Origin: Sphingomonadales bacterium
GTDB lineage: Bacteria > Pseudomonadota > Alphaproteobacteria > Sphingomonadales > Sphingomonadaceae
Direction: 5' to 3'
Length of the DNA: 64,000 nucleotides
Assembly (NCBI GenBank): GCA_016714795.1
Contig: JADKCA010000004.1
Span: forward strand, 248,001-312,000
Part shown: positions 16,429 through 24,320 of the stretch, in pieces
How the letters are laid out: the number at the start of each line of letters is the position of its first letter
Numbering within the stretch: the stretch's first letter is position 1
Notes under the pieces: generated by a model
Seen by the model: the letters and a program-made list of their open reading frames with translations, nothing else
What the model was told of the DNA's origin: nothing
Database searches by the model: none
Translations under genes and position numbers: made by a program

Positions 16429-17025
16429 ATGCTGCGTAAAGGGCTGATCGCATTTTTCTGGGGCTTGGCGCTGATCGCGACACCCGCATCCGCGCAATTT
16501 TCAGACAGCTACAACTTCCTGAAAGCCGTGCGTGACCGCGATGGCACCAAGGCAACCAAATATCTCTCCGAACCGGGCAACGTCATTGTCGACACACGCG
16601 ACATCGTGACCGGGGAAACCGCGCTGCACATTGTGGTGAAGGGCCGCGATCTGCAATGGATCAACTTCCTGCTGGCGCGCGGGGCCCGAACCGAACAGCG
16701 CGACAAGGATGGCAACACGCCGCTGCTGGTGGCAGCGCGGATGCGCTTTGTGGAAGCGGCCACCGCGCTGCTCAAGGCGAAGGCCGCCGTGGACGGCACG
16801 AATCCCAGCGGAGAGACGCCGCTGATCGCCGCCGTGCAGTTGCGCGATGCCGCGATGGTGCGGCTGCTGCTGGACAATGGTGCCAATCCGGACAAGCGCG
16901 ACACGCTGTCCGGCCAGTCCGCGCGCGATTATGCCCGCAATGACACGCGCAGCACCGTGATGCTGAAGATCATCGAAGAACCGCGCGCCAAGCCCAAGGC
17001 GGCGGCGATGGGGCCGAAACTCTGA
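16429..17025 (+). CDS. Exported ankyrin-repeat protein
   Basis: The ATG at 16429 gives a signal peptide ending near residue 23 (ASAQF) and a 198-residue protein. At least three ankyrin repeats are visible: ETALHIVVKGRDLQWINFLL, NTPLLVAARMRFVEAATALL and ETPLIAAVQLRDAAMVRLLL, each with the TPL.AA pattern. The C-terminus is Lys/Ala-rich. It probably mediates protein contacts in the periplasm. No partner is evident, since the flanking genes lie on the other strand. It diverges from the SCO1 gene over 99 bp. Confidence 0.85.
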   Translation: MLRKGLIAFFWGLALIATPASAQFSDSYNFLKAVRDRDGTKATKYLSEPGNVIVDTRDIVTGETALHIVVKGRDLQWINFLLARGARTEQRDKDGNTPLLVAARMRFVEAATALLKAKAAVDGTNPSGETPLIAAVQLRDAAMVRLLLDNGANPDKRDTLSGQSARDYARNDTRSTVMLKIIEEPRAKPKAAAMGPKL

Positions 17026-17077
17026 TCTCCGGAAGCGCTGACATGAAGAGTCGGTTCGAAGGATAGCCGGAAATCGC

Positions 17078-17539
17078 CTACCCCTCTTCCTCCGCCTCAG
17101 CCCCCAATATCAGCCGCCGCGCCGCCCGCCGGGCGAGCCTGAGCGTTTCCGCCTTGCGCCGCGCCGCGGCCAGCGGTCGCTCCTCGGGATGGCGGATGAT
17201 CGCAGCATCATAACGGTCTGCCACGATCAGGCCGGTGCGCGCGGGCATCAGCGCCTCGCGCTCGAACAGGGTCAGATCAAAGCCCTGCGGCACCGCCCAG
17301 AAATAGCGGTCGCAATAATCGAGATAATCGGGCCATTTGCCATCACCCAGCAGATCGGCGCGCGACACCTTGATTTCCACGATGGTGATGCTGCCCTTGG
17401 CGCACAAGGCCATCAGGTCCGCACGCCGGGCATTGCCCAGCGGCACTTCCGGCACGGCAATCCAGTCATGGCGCAAGAACAGGCGCGTGACGCCACGCAC
17501 CACATCTTCTGCCACCAGCCGTTCGCTTTCCGCATCCAT
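17078..17539 (-). CDS. mmcB: MmcB-family DNA repair protein
   Basis: The 153-residue protein belongs to the MmcB-like family (PF06319), described in Caulobacter as part of the mitomycin C damage response. It has a restriction-endonuclease-like core: RADLMALC, a catalytic-type EIKVSRADL (the E-x-K pattern), then KWPDYLDYCDRYFWAVP. The C-terminus is Arg/Ala-rich. Nuclease activity is implied by the fold and unproven. Thirteen bases upstream of the ATG lies GAAG-N7-GAAC (17552-17566), one mismatch from the alphaproteobacterial LexA site GAAC-N7-GAAC. That agrees with SOS control. Confidence 0.85.
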   Translation of the reverse strand: MDAESERLVAEDVVRGVTRLFLRHDWIAVPEVPLGNARRADLMALCAKGSITIVEIKVSRADLLGDGKWPDYLDYCDRYFWAVPQGFDLTLFEREALMPARTGLIVADRYDAAIIRHPEERPLAAARRKAETLRLARRAARRLILGAEAEEEG

Positions 17540-17597
17540 GGCACAGCCATAGAAGGGAAAGCGAACCGAATGCCAGCCTCAATAGGGCCGACCGGCC

Positions 17598-18257
17598 TCA
17601 GCGATAGAAGATGTGATTGCCGACCGTGGCCACGCGGCGCAGGCGCCAGCCCGGAGAGACATAGCGCGCGTGGAAGAAGAGCGCATCACCCACGGCGCTG
17701 TCCTTCAGATCGCGCATCGCGACTTCGGAAATGCCCACTGCTTCACGCCAATCCTGGCTGGAGCGGGCAATTGGCGGGAAATCACCGCCGCGCACGAAGG
17801 AAAACTGGCTGCGCTGGAACACGACACCGCACAGCGAAGCCGGGAATCGGCCCGAGCGGGCGCGGTTGATGATGACATCCGCCACGGCGAGCTGGCCTTC
17901 GAGCGGTTCGCTCTTCGCTTCGAAATAAATGGCACCCGCCAGGCATTCCTGCTCGCGGCTGCTGGTTGCGCCATCGCCATGTTCCGCGACGAGCTGCGCC
18001 AGCGAAGCCGAAGCACCATTGCCACGCGACGGCGCCATGGTTTCGGTACGAACGGGCAGAGCGGGAAGATAGAGATTGTCCGGCGCGGCACGCTCTTCAG
18101 CCAGAGCGGCGGCCATGACAGCCTGCGGCACGAGCGCATCGGACACATCGGAAACATCATTGGCGGTGACCGCACTGGCCCCGACCAACCCCGTCAGCGG
18201 GGCAAGACTTGCAACAGAAAGCACTGCGGCAATCGCAGTTTTGAAAACAGATCGCAT
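17598..18257 (-). CDS. SleB/CwlJ-type cell wall hydrolase
   Basis: This Hydrolase_2 family protein (PF07486) of 219 residues is probably a lytic enzyme acting on peptidoglycan in the periplasm. The ATG at 18257 is used; a TTG two codons upstream is possible. A hydrophobic signal (about residues 6-30) leads into a variable region. The catalytic domain follows, with CLAGAIYFEAKSEPLEGQLAVADVIINR, containing the conserved Glu, then SLCGVVFQRSQFSFV and the ending GNHIFYR. In non-spore-formers these proteins act in wall remodelling. Neighbours give no more specific role. Confidence 0.88.
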   Translation of the reverse strand: MRSVFKTAIAAVLSVASLAPLTGLVGASAVTANDVSDVSDALVPQAVMAAALAEERAAPDNLYLPALPVRTETMAPSRGNGASASLAQLVAEHGDGATSSREQECLAGAIYFEAKSEPLEGQLAVADVIINRARSGRFPASLCGVVFQRSQFSFVRGGDFPPIARSSQDWREAVGISEVAMRDLKDSAVGDALFFHARYVSPGWRLRRVATVGNHIFYR

Positions 18258-18419
18258 GATCAACTTTATCTATGCGGTGAACGCGCATTCCGATTGCCCA
18301 AAACCCGGCGACCGATGCTGCCCCCCGTCTGCGTTCGCACCCCTATGCCCAAAAACGCCGGGCGACAGTGCGGCTACGCTTTAACCACGCATGGCCCAAT
18401 ATTGTGCGACGCAGCAATG

Positions 18420-18761
18420 TCAACCATCACCGCCCCATTCCGCGATGAGCCGTTCCCCATCCGCGATGTCCAGTTCAACCACCCACAGATCGGGATCATT
18501 GGTCCGCCGTTTCCGGATATAGTGGTCAAACGCGGCCTGATCCTCATCATCTTGTGGCCCGGTGCGCGTCCAGCGATAGCGTCCCTGCGGATCGAGAAGC
18601 TGTTCGAAAAGCCCGGAAACCCGCCCTTTATGATAAAGGCTGATGAGCAAGGCCCCGGCATCGGGATCGCCCTTGGCCAGCACCATGGCATGGCCGCCCT
18701 TCACTTCGCAAATCCGGATCAGGCTGCCTGCCAGCATCGAGCCGGTCAGGCGCGGGGTCAT
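18420..18761 (-). CDS. DUF1491 family protein
   Basis: The 113-residue cytoplasmic protein has the DUF1491 pattern seen in alphaproteobacteria: an N-terminal LTGSMLAGSLIRICEVKGGHAMVLAKGDPDAGALL stretch (split here only for description), a Trp/Arg-rich middle and the acidic-aromatic ending DLWVVELDIADGERLI. No function is established for the family. It overlaps the thioesterase gene by four bases and is the last member of the hpf-ptsN-paaI-DUF1491 run. Confidence 0.78.
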   Translation of the reverse strand: MTPRLTGSMLAGSLIRICEVKGGHAMVLAKGDPDAGALLISLYHKGRVSGLFEQLLDPQGRYRWTRTGPQDDEDQAAFDHYIRKRRTNDPDLWVVELDIADGERLIAEWGGDG

Positions 18762-19225
18762 GCGCTCGCCTGACGATAGCCGTCGAGCGTGCTCAGGGGG
18801 ATGGCCGAGCGCATGAACGTGCCCGCGCCGCGCGCCGCTTCTTCCCCGCTCGCGTCGATCAGCCGGGCTTCGGCCACATAGACGCGCTTGCGCCCGCTGA
18901 TCCAGCGACCTTCGGCCACCACCGGCCCCGCCTTCATGGGCCGGGTGAAGAACAGGTTGAACGCGGTGGTGAGCAGGAAACGGTCGGTCACCAGGCTGTT
19001 GGCCGCGTAAAAGGCGGCATCGTCGAGCATCTTGAAGTAGGCCGAGCCATGGACGGCGCCTGCCGCATGGTAGTGATCCTCACCCACGACAAATTCGATC
19101 CGGCACACGCCGGGGCCTTCAATCTCCATCTGCGATTCATAGTGGCGATTGACCGGCGCAGATGCATAGAGCCGCTCCAGCGCCCTGAAATGGGCGGTTT
19201 CGCTGGCGTTGTCAGGCAGCGTCAC
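18758..19225 (-). CDS. PaaI-type hotdog thioesterase
   Basis: A GTG start at 19225, inside the end of ptsN, gives a 155-residue protein beginning MTLPDNASE. Longer reading would run antisense-like through ptsN. The hotdog-fold signature is HGSAYFKMLDDAAFYAAN, with the catalytic-type Asp, followed by FLLTTAFNLFFTRP and RGAGTFMRS. Such enzymes hydrolyse acyl- or aryl-CoA thioesters. The substrate cannot be read from the sequence. The 14-bp overlap with ptsN and four-bp overlap with the DUF1491 gene show tight coupling. Confidence 0.82.
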   Translation of the reverse strand: MTLPDNASETAHFRALERLYASAPVNRHYESQMEIEGPGVCRIEFVVGEDHYHAAGAVHGSAYFKMLDDAAFYAANSLVTDRFLLTTAFNLFFTRPMKAGPVVAEGRWISGRKRVYVAEARLIDASGEEAARGAGTFMRSAIPLSTLDGYRQASA

Positions 19226-19679
19226 GGGTTTGCGCCGCTGCAAACAGGGCCAACACCGCATCGGATGACGCCGCACCCCGCAATTTGGCAACAAAGGCCG
19301 AATCGCGCATCCAGCGGCTGACCAGCGCCAGCGCCTTGAGATGTTCCGCACCCGAATCGGGCGGCGAAAGCAGGCAGAAGACCAGATCGACCGGCAGATC
19401 GTCGATCGCGTCGAAATCCACCGGCGGCTGGAGCTGAACGAACAGGCCGACAACATGTTCCAGCCCGTCCACCTTGCCATGCGGAATCGCGACACCCGCC
19501 CCGAAGCCGGTTGAACCCAGACGTTCGCGTTCGGTCAGCCGTTCGATCACGCTGGCGGCATCAAGCCCATATTCACGCTCCGCCATCTGGCCAAGCTGGG
19601 CGAACAGACCCTTTCGCCCCGGAACGATGAGGCCGGCTGCCACCGCGCCATCGGACAGCAAATCAACGAGATGATCCAT
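19212..19679 (-). CDS. ptsN: Nitrogen-PTS enzyme IIA (EIIA-Ntr)
   Basis: This is the terminal phospho-acceptor of the regulatory nitrogen PTS, which affects potassium homeostasis, carbon/nitrogen balance and stress signalling by protein contacts. The 155-residue protein has the EIIA type-2 fold with the phosphorylated histidine in IPHGK (His67). The preceding RERLGSTGFGAGVA is typical, as is the CLLSPPDSG segment. It follows hpf by 46 bp, an arrangement conserved in proteobacteria, although rpoN is not present here. Confidence 0.93.
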   Translation of the reverse strand: MDHLVDLLSDGAVAAGLIVPGRKGLFAQLGQMAEREYGLDAASVIERLTERERLGSTGFGAGVAIPHGKVDGLEHVVGLFVQLQPPVDFDAIDDLPVDLVFCLLSPPDSGAEHLKALALVSRWMRDSAFVAKLRGAASSDAVLALFAAAQTRDAA

Positions 19680-19725
19680 AAATCCGTCTTTCTTCTCGGG
19701 GCCGTCACGCCCGCGCGCGCCCTCC

Positions 19726-20295
19726 TCAGGCGCGCTGCGGTTCGACCCAGCCGATCGTGCCGTCGTTGCGGCGATAGACCATATTATAGGCTCCGGTGGA
19801 GCCGTTGAGGAACAGAAGTGCGTTGGTGTTGCGCAGATCGAGCATCATCACCGCATCCGACACGCTGGTTTCCGGCACATCGACGCGCGTTTCCGCCACG
19901 ATCACCGGCGCATCGCCCGCATCAACCTCGTCCACTTCGTCAGCGGCCGACTCGAACACGGTATAGGCCGCTTCCAGTTCACGCTCGGCGCGCCCCTGAT
20001 GATCGTGCAGGCGGCGGACATAGCGGCGCAGCTGCTTGTCGATCTTTTCGGCGGCGGCATCAAAGGAAGGGTGCGCTTCATTGGCGCTGGCCGATCCCTT
20101 CAGCACCACGCCCTGCATGACATGCGCCACAATGTCGCACGAAAAGCCGTGATCGCGCGGGCCACGCCCGAACGTCACCTGCGCAGAGAGCGCCTTGGAG
20201 AAATATTTGTCGGCCATGGCCTTCAACCGCGTTTCGACATGTTCGCGAAGCGCGTTTCCGGTATCGACCTGATGTCCGGCGATGCGGATGTCCAT
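19726..20295 (-). CDS. hpf: Long-form ribosome hibernation promoting factor
   Basis: Long HPF dimerises 70S ribosomes into inactive 100S particles in starvation. The 189-residue protein has the N-terminal HPF/RaiA domain (MDIRIAGHQVDTGNALR to about residue 105), an acidic linker rich in Asp/Glu/Val, and the C-terminal dimerisation domain with MMLDLRNTNALLFLN and YNMVYRRNDGTIGWVEP. An AAGGAGAAT ribosome site precedes the ATG. It leads hpf-ptsN, consistent with growth-state control. The 149 bp before it should hold the promoter. Confidence 0.95.
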   Translation of the reverse strand: MDIRIAGHQVDTGNALREHVETRLKAMADKYFSKALSAQVTFGRGPRDHGFSCDIVAHVMQGVVLKGSASANEAHPSFDAAAEKIDKQLRRYVRRLHDHQGRAERELEAAYTVFESAADEVDEVDAGDAPVIVAETRVDVPETSVSDAVMMLDLRNTNALLFLNGSTGAYNMVYRRNDGTIGWVEPQRA

Positions 20296-20444
20296 GACTC
20301 TTATTCTCCTTGGTCCGGTTGGCTGAATTCAAAGCGGTCCATCATGACCACTGCCCTGCCGGCTTCACATGGTGTTGCGAACTCGGACGTTCAAGCAGGC
20401 CGGAAACCTGCGCAGGAACGCCATCGTCCAAATCGGCGGGGCCT

Positions 20445-21188
20445 TTAGGCCGGGATGGTGCTGGCGTCAACATTCGCATCCTCCGCTGCGTCTTTCCACA
20501 GCGGGTCCTTGAGTGTTGCGACAAAGGCGGCGTGACGGGCCAGTTCCTCCGGGCTGGCGGCATGGGGGCGGGCAGGGCGCAAGGCCCTGGCCCCGGGATT
20601 GGCGGGATTGCGGGTCAGGCTTTGCAGCGCATCCATCGGCTGGAGCGGCGCGGCTTCACCCAGCCCGAGACCGATCTGGCGACCGCCGGTCAGCTCGACA
20701 TAGACCTGCGCAAGCAATTGCGCATCAAGCAGCGCGCCGTGCAGCACGCGGTGGCTGCGGTCGATCCCGTAGCGCGTGCAGAGCGCATCGAGGCTATGTT
20801 TGGCACCGGGATGTTTCTGGCGCGAAATGGCCAGCGTATCCACCATCCGGCTCATCGGCAGATGCAGCCGCCCGCACGCGCCCAGTTCATGGTTGAGGAA
20901 GGAGAAATCGAACATGGCATTATGCGCGACCAGCGGACTGTCATCCAGAAAGTCGAGCAGATTCTCCACTTCGTCTTCGAACAGCGGCTTGTCTGCCAGA
21001 AACGCGTCGGACAGGCCGTGAATGGCCTGCGCATCGGGATTCATCTCGCGTTCCGGATTGAAATAGCAATGGAAGGTGCGCCCGGTTTCGACGCGGTTGA
21101 CGAGTTCGACGCAGCCGATCTCTACCAGCCGGTCACCCTGTGCGGCGCTGAGACCTGTGGTCTCGGTATCAAAAACAACCTCGCGCAT
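20445..21188 (-). CDS. dnaQ: DNA polymerase III epsilon subunit (proofreading exonuclease)
   Basis: DnaQ is the 3'-5' proofreading subunit of the replicative polymerase. The ATG at 21188 starts MREVVFDTETTG, placing the ExoI motif (DTET) at residues 7-10 as usual. ExoII is VAHNAMFDFSFL and ExoIII contains HGALLDAQLLA. The C-terminal 60 residues are proline/alanine-rich and would hold the polymerase-binding part. There are 247 residues. It follows coaE by 11 bp in the dnaQ-coaE-aroE-maf-ppsR block, the order found beside the Caulobacter replication origin. Confidence 0.96.
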   Translation of the reverse strand: MREVVFDTETTGLSAAQGDRLVEIGCVELVNRVETGRTFHCYFNPEREMNPDAQAIHGLSDAFLADKPLFEDEVENLLDFLDDSPLVAHNAMFDFSFLNHELGACGRLHLPMSRMVDTLAISRQKHPGAKHSLDALCTRYGIDRSHRVLHGALLDAQLLAQVYVELTGGRQIGLGLGEAAPLQPMDALQSLTRNPANPGARALRPARPHAASPEELARHAAFVATLKDPLWKDAAEDANVDASTIPA

Positions 21189-21199
21189 CGTTCGAGAAT

Positions 21200-21805
21200 C
21201 TATCGGCCCTTTTTCGCGGACAGGCAAGCCACAAGCGCGCGCACGGCGGCGAATGTCTCTGATTTGAGACAGCCCGTTTCAATCACATGGTCAGCGCGCT
21301 GCCGCTTGATGTGATCGGGCACCTGCAAATGGCGGATCTGCCTGAGCCGCGCTGCCGATGCGCCGGGCCGGGCGAGCACGCGCTTCTTCTGCATCCAGGC
21401 CGGGGCCGAAACGGTGACGCTGACATCCACGGTGCGTGCGAGCGCGCGGCCCCTAGCCTTTTCGAACAGCAAGGGAATATCGAGCACCACCATGCGCCGC
21501 GCCCGGTGACGCGCAAGGAAGCGCTGGCGCGAGCGATAGACGGCGGGGTGAATGATGCGTTCCAGCGCGCGCAGTTCATCGGGCTTTCCCAGCACCATCT
21601 TGCCCAGAATCTGCCGGTCCACGCCTTTGGGGCCAGTGGAGCCCGGAAAGCGCGCTTCGATGGCGGGCACCAGCGCGCCACCCGCCGCCTGCAATTTATG
21701 AACCTCGGCATCCGCATCGAATACCGGCACACCCAGACGGCGGAACATGCCCGATACCGCCGATTTTCCCATGCCGATCGAGCCAGTGAGTCCGATGCGG
21801 ATCAT
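21200..21805 (-). CDS. coaE: Dephospho-CoA kinase
   Basis: CoaE performs the last step of coenzyme A synthesis, phosphorylating the 3'-hydroxyl of dephospho-CoA. The ATG at 21805 overlaps aroE by four bases (ATGA). It yields MIRIGLTGSIGMGKS, with the P-loop GSIGMGKS near residues 8-15. Further hallmarks are VPVFDAD, the IIHPAV segment, DIPLLFE and the RPGASAARLRQI lid-like stretch. There are 201 residues, the usual length. Confidence 0.95.
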   Translation of the reverse strand: MIRIGLTGSIGMGKSAVSGMFRRLGVPVFDADAEVHKLQAAGGALVPAIEARFPGSTGPKGVDRQILGKMVLGKPDELRALERIIHPAVYRSRQRFLARHRARRMVVLDIPLLFEKARGRALARTVDVSVTVSAPAWMQKKRVLARPGASAARLRQIRHLQVPDHIKRQRADHVIETGCLKSETFAAVRALVACLSAKKGR

Positions 21806-22614
21806 GCCATCAACCTTTCCCGCAATTCCTCGTCGCAATCCTCGGGCGGGGGGGCGCCAAAGAACAGCTCGAACGCGAACGCCGCCTGCCCGATCAGCAT
21901 GGAAAGGCCATCCACCGTTTCCAGCCCCTCCGCTTCGGCCGCCTGCAACAAGGGCGTTTCAAGTGGCGCATAGACAATGTCATAAACAATCGCGCCGTCC
22001 GCCAGACCGGACAGATCAGGCGCGAAAGCGGGCTGGCCCTTCATCCCCAGCGATGTCGTGTTGACGAGCAATGCAGCGGGCGGCAGCGGCGCATCGAGCG
22101 GCTTGACCTCTCCCTTCATCCCGAACCGGGCGAGCAGCATCGCGCCCTTCAGCGCATTGCGCGCGAGCAGCGTCACCGGCCCCGCACCCGCCTGTTTGAG
22201 CGCGAACAGGATCGCATGGGCCGCGCCGCCGCTGCCCGCCACGACAACCGGCTGGCCGGTCAGATCGACATCCATGATCGGCGCAAGGAATCCGGCGGCA
22301 TCGGTGTTGGTGCCGGTGATTGCGCCATCGGCCGCGTGGAGCAGCGTGTTCATTGCACCAATCGTGCCGCGCACAGCGCCGGGATCATCGACCAGATCCA
22401 TCACTGCAATCTTGTGCGGCAGCGTGACATTGCAGCCGCGCCACAACGGATCGCCGCGCCGTGACGCCAGATAATCCGCCAGTCCCTCCGGCTTGACATG
22501 GACCGCACGATAATCCGCCTCCAGCCCCAGCTTTTCAAGCCAGAAGCCATGGATGAGCGGCGATTTGGAATGGGCAATCGGGTCTCCGATCACCTCGGCA
22601 TAAGGCAGGCTCAT
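21802..22614 (-). CDS. aroE: Shikimate dehydrogenase
   Basis: AroE reduces 3-dehydroshikimate to shikimate with NADPH. The 270-residue protein has the substrate site GDPIAHSKSP at residues 11-20, catalytic lysine in NVTLPHKI, and GTNTDAAGFL. The nucleotide-binding GSGGAAHAI follows, then NTTSLGMKG, and DIVYAPLETPLL near the end. It overlaps maf and coaE by four bases each, so the block is one operon. Confidence 0.95.
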   Translation of the reverse strand: MSLPYAEVIGDPIAHSKSPLIHGFWLEKLGLEADYRAVHVKPEGLADYLASRRGDPLWRGCNVTLPHKIAVMDLVDDPGAVRGTIGAMNTLLHAADGAITGTNTDAAGFLAPIMDVDLTGQPVVVAGSGGAAHAILFALKQAGAGPVTLLARNALKGAMLLARFGMKGEVKPLDAPLPPAALLVNTTSLGMKGQPAFAPDLSGLADGAIVYDIVYAPLETPLLQAAEAEGLETVDGLSMLIGQAAFAFELFFGAPPPEDCDEELRERLMA

Positions 22615-23210
22615 GAGGCGAGAAGGGCGCGGGTGCGCAGGAAAGAGAGAAGTGGAAACATGGGGAGCCCCTGCACGACAAAGCTGTTTCCTTCAACCGC
22701 CGAAAACAGCTGCGCGCCCATGCCCTCGATCCGGTATCCGCCGACGCAGCCGAGCAGCGACTCCCCTTCATGCGCCAGATAATCGGCGATGAAAGCGAGC
22801 GAGAGCGCGCGCATTGTCAGATGCGCAGTTTCCGCGGCGGACCAGATCGTCTGACCCTCTTCGACAATGACCGCCGCGCTGATCAGGCGGTGGGTGTGGC
22901 CGGAGAGGAAGGCGAGCTGTTGGGCAAGCTGTTCGAGCGACTCCGCCTTGTCGAGCTGGGTGCCATCATGCGCGACGAGGATCTGATCGCAGCCAAGGAT
23001 GAGATCGCCCCGTGTCTCGACTGCAGCCGCCTTCGCCTCTGCCAGCGCCAGCGCCAGATCTTCCCCCGCCAGACCTGCCGCGCGAAACTCCGCCTTGGCC
23101 GCCTCTTCATCACAGGGTGAGCGCAGCGCGACGTGCGCAATCCCGGCGGCAGCCAGCATCCGGCGGCGCGATTCGCTTTGCGAGGCGAGAATCAGACGCG
23201 GATGGTTCAT
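22611..23210 (-). CDS. Maf-type nucleoside triphosphate pyrophosphatase
   Basis: Maf proteins hydrolyse dTTP/UTP or modified nucleotides and have been linked to division control and nucleotide-pool cleaning. The 199-residue protein has the family P-loop-like start LILASQSESRRRML near residue 6, the ILGCDQIL catalytic segment, and AHLTMRALS. The usual SGK-x-H motif is present as LSGHTHRL, and GYRIEGMGAQLF is near the C-terminus. Its subfamily (YhdE- or YceF-like) cannot be settled by eye. Overlaps of four bases join it to ppsR and aroE. Confidence 0.93.
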   Translation of the reverse strand: MNHPRLILASQSESRRRMLAAAGIAHVALRSPCDEEAAKAEFRAAGLAGEDLALALAEAKAAAVETRGDLILGCDQILVAHDGTQLDKAESLEQLAQQLAFLSGHTHRLISAAVIVEEGQTIWSAAETAHLTMRALSLAFIADYLAHEGESLLGCVGGYRIEGMGAQLFSAVEGNSFVVQGLPMFPLLSFLRTRALLAS

Positions 23211-24028
23211 GCGCTGCGCTTTGCCAGATGATCCTTGTGGAGGTTGATGATGGCAGCCGCCACTTCTTCGATCGAGCGGCGAGTCACATCGAGCACGGGC
23301 CAGTCATTATCCGCCATCATCCGCCGCGCAAACGCCACTTCGCGCGCAACCGCTTCCACATCGACATAATCGGTTTCCGCCGCCTGATTGAGCGAGAGCA
23401 GCCGGTTGCGCCGTACCTGAATCAGCCGTTCCGGGTTGATCACCAGCCCCACCACCAATGGCCGCTTGAGCGCATAAAGATTGGGGGGTGGCGGCGATTC
23501 AATCACGATGGGGATGTTCGCCGTCTTGTAACCGCGATTGGCGAGATAGATGGACGTAGGCGTTTTGGAAGTGCGTGAGACACCCGCGATGACAATATCG
23601 GCCTGCTCCCAATTTTCATGCCCTGCACCATCATCATGCGCGATGGTAAACTGGATCGCTTCGACGCGCTGGAAATAGGCGGCATCGAGACTATGCTGCT
23701 GGCCGGGCCGCGCTTTGGCTTGCTGGCCGAGCAGCACCGACAGCGCGTTGACGACCGGATCGATCACCGCCACCGTGGGCAAAGCCAGCGCGCGGCAGCG
23801 ATCTTCGAGCTGGGCGCGCCGATCCTGACTGGCGAGCGTGAAGAGAACAAGGCCGGGATTGGCGGCAATATCGGCCAGCACGCGCTGCAAATGGCCTTCG
23901 GTGCGGACCATCGGCCAGAAATGACGAACGACATCGGCCTCTTCGAATTGCGAGAGGGCCGATTTGGCAACAGTCTCCAGCGTCTCGCCGGTGGAGTCTG
24001 ACAGAAGATGAAGGTGAAGCCGGTTCAT
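23207..24028 (-). CDS. ppsR: Pyruvate,water/phosphate dikinase regulatory protein (DUF299)
   Basis: This family has bifunctional ADP-dependent kinase/Pi-dependent phosphorylase activity, switching PEP synthase or pyruvate phosphate dikinase. The ATG at 24028 starts MNRLHLHLLSDSTGET, the family N-terminus. Other signatures are the P-loop-like GVSRTSKTPTSIYLA and ESPPPPNLYALKRPLVVGL. There are 273 residues. It is the homologue of the RP001/CC0001 gene that flanks the origin in Rickettsia and Caulobacter. It diverges from hemE across the putative origin. Confidence 0.94.
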   Translation of the reverse strand: MNRLHLHLLSDSTGETLETVAKSALSQFEEADVVRHFWPMVRTEGHLQRVLADIAANPGLVLFTLASQDRRAQLEDRCRALALPTVAVIDPVVNALSVLLGQQAKARPGQQHSLDAAYFQRVEAIQFTIAHDDGAGHENWEQADIVIAGVSRTSKTPTSIYLANRGYKTANIPIVIESPPPPNLYALKRPLVVGLVINPERLIQVRRNRLLSLNQAAETDYVDVEAVAREVAFARRMMADNDWPVLDVTRRSIEEVAAAIINLHKDHLAKRSA

Positions 24029-24320
24029 GGGGCAGCGTTCTGCCTGTGGAAAAGCCATGGGACAAGTGCAGGCAGCGATCTGTGGGGCAAGGCGCGGTCG
24101 GATTCCAACCCCGCTGACCGGACTCCCGTGCACAGTTTCATCCACAGCGACGCCGTTTCATCCCGCCCTGTGGATAACGGGAATCAGGGCGCCCGACTCG
24201 CGGGAACTGCGTCTGCGGCATGTGGAGCGAATCCGAACGGTTAACGAATTCCCGCAAAAACGGCCCCTACTATCCTCTACCACTCTTTTTATATTCTTGA
24301 ATCATGAATAGGGAGGGCGC
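24029..24320. other. Putative chromosomal replication origin (Cori-like)
   Basis: This 292-bp gap separates divergent ppsR and hemE, the position of Caulobacter Cori. It has one perfect DnaA box, TGTGGATAA at 24169-24177. Two one-mismatch boxes are TCATCCACA at 24138-24146 and TGTGGAAAA at 24045-24053. Six GANTC (CcrM methylation) sites start at 24101, 24121, 24181, 24195, 24229 and 24299, where about one is expected by chance. The last 50 bases form an AT-rich stretch that could be the unwinding element or the hemE promoter. Genes on both sides run away from it. No clear CtrA pair (TTAA-N7-TTAA) was found. Function is inferred from position and sites. Confidence 0.8.
24169..24177 (-). promoter_or_regulatory. 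Perfect DnaA box
   Basis: The sequence TGTGGATAA is the exact reverse complement of the consensus TTATCCACA. It lies in the middle of the ppsR-hemE gap. Near-matches at 24138-24146 and 24045-24053 flank it on the ppsR side. Confidence 0.85.
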
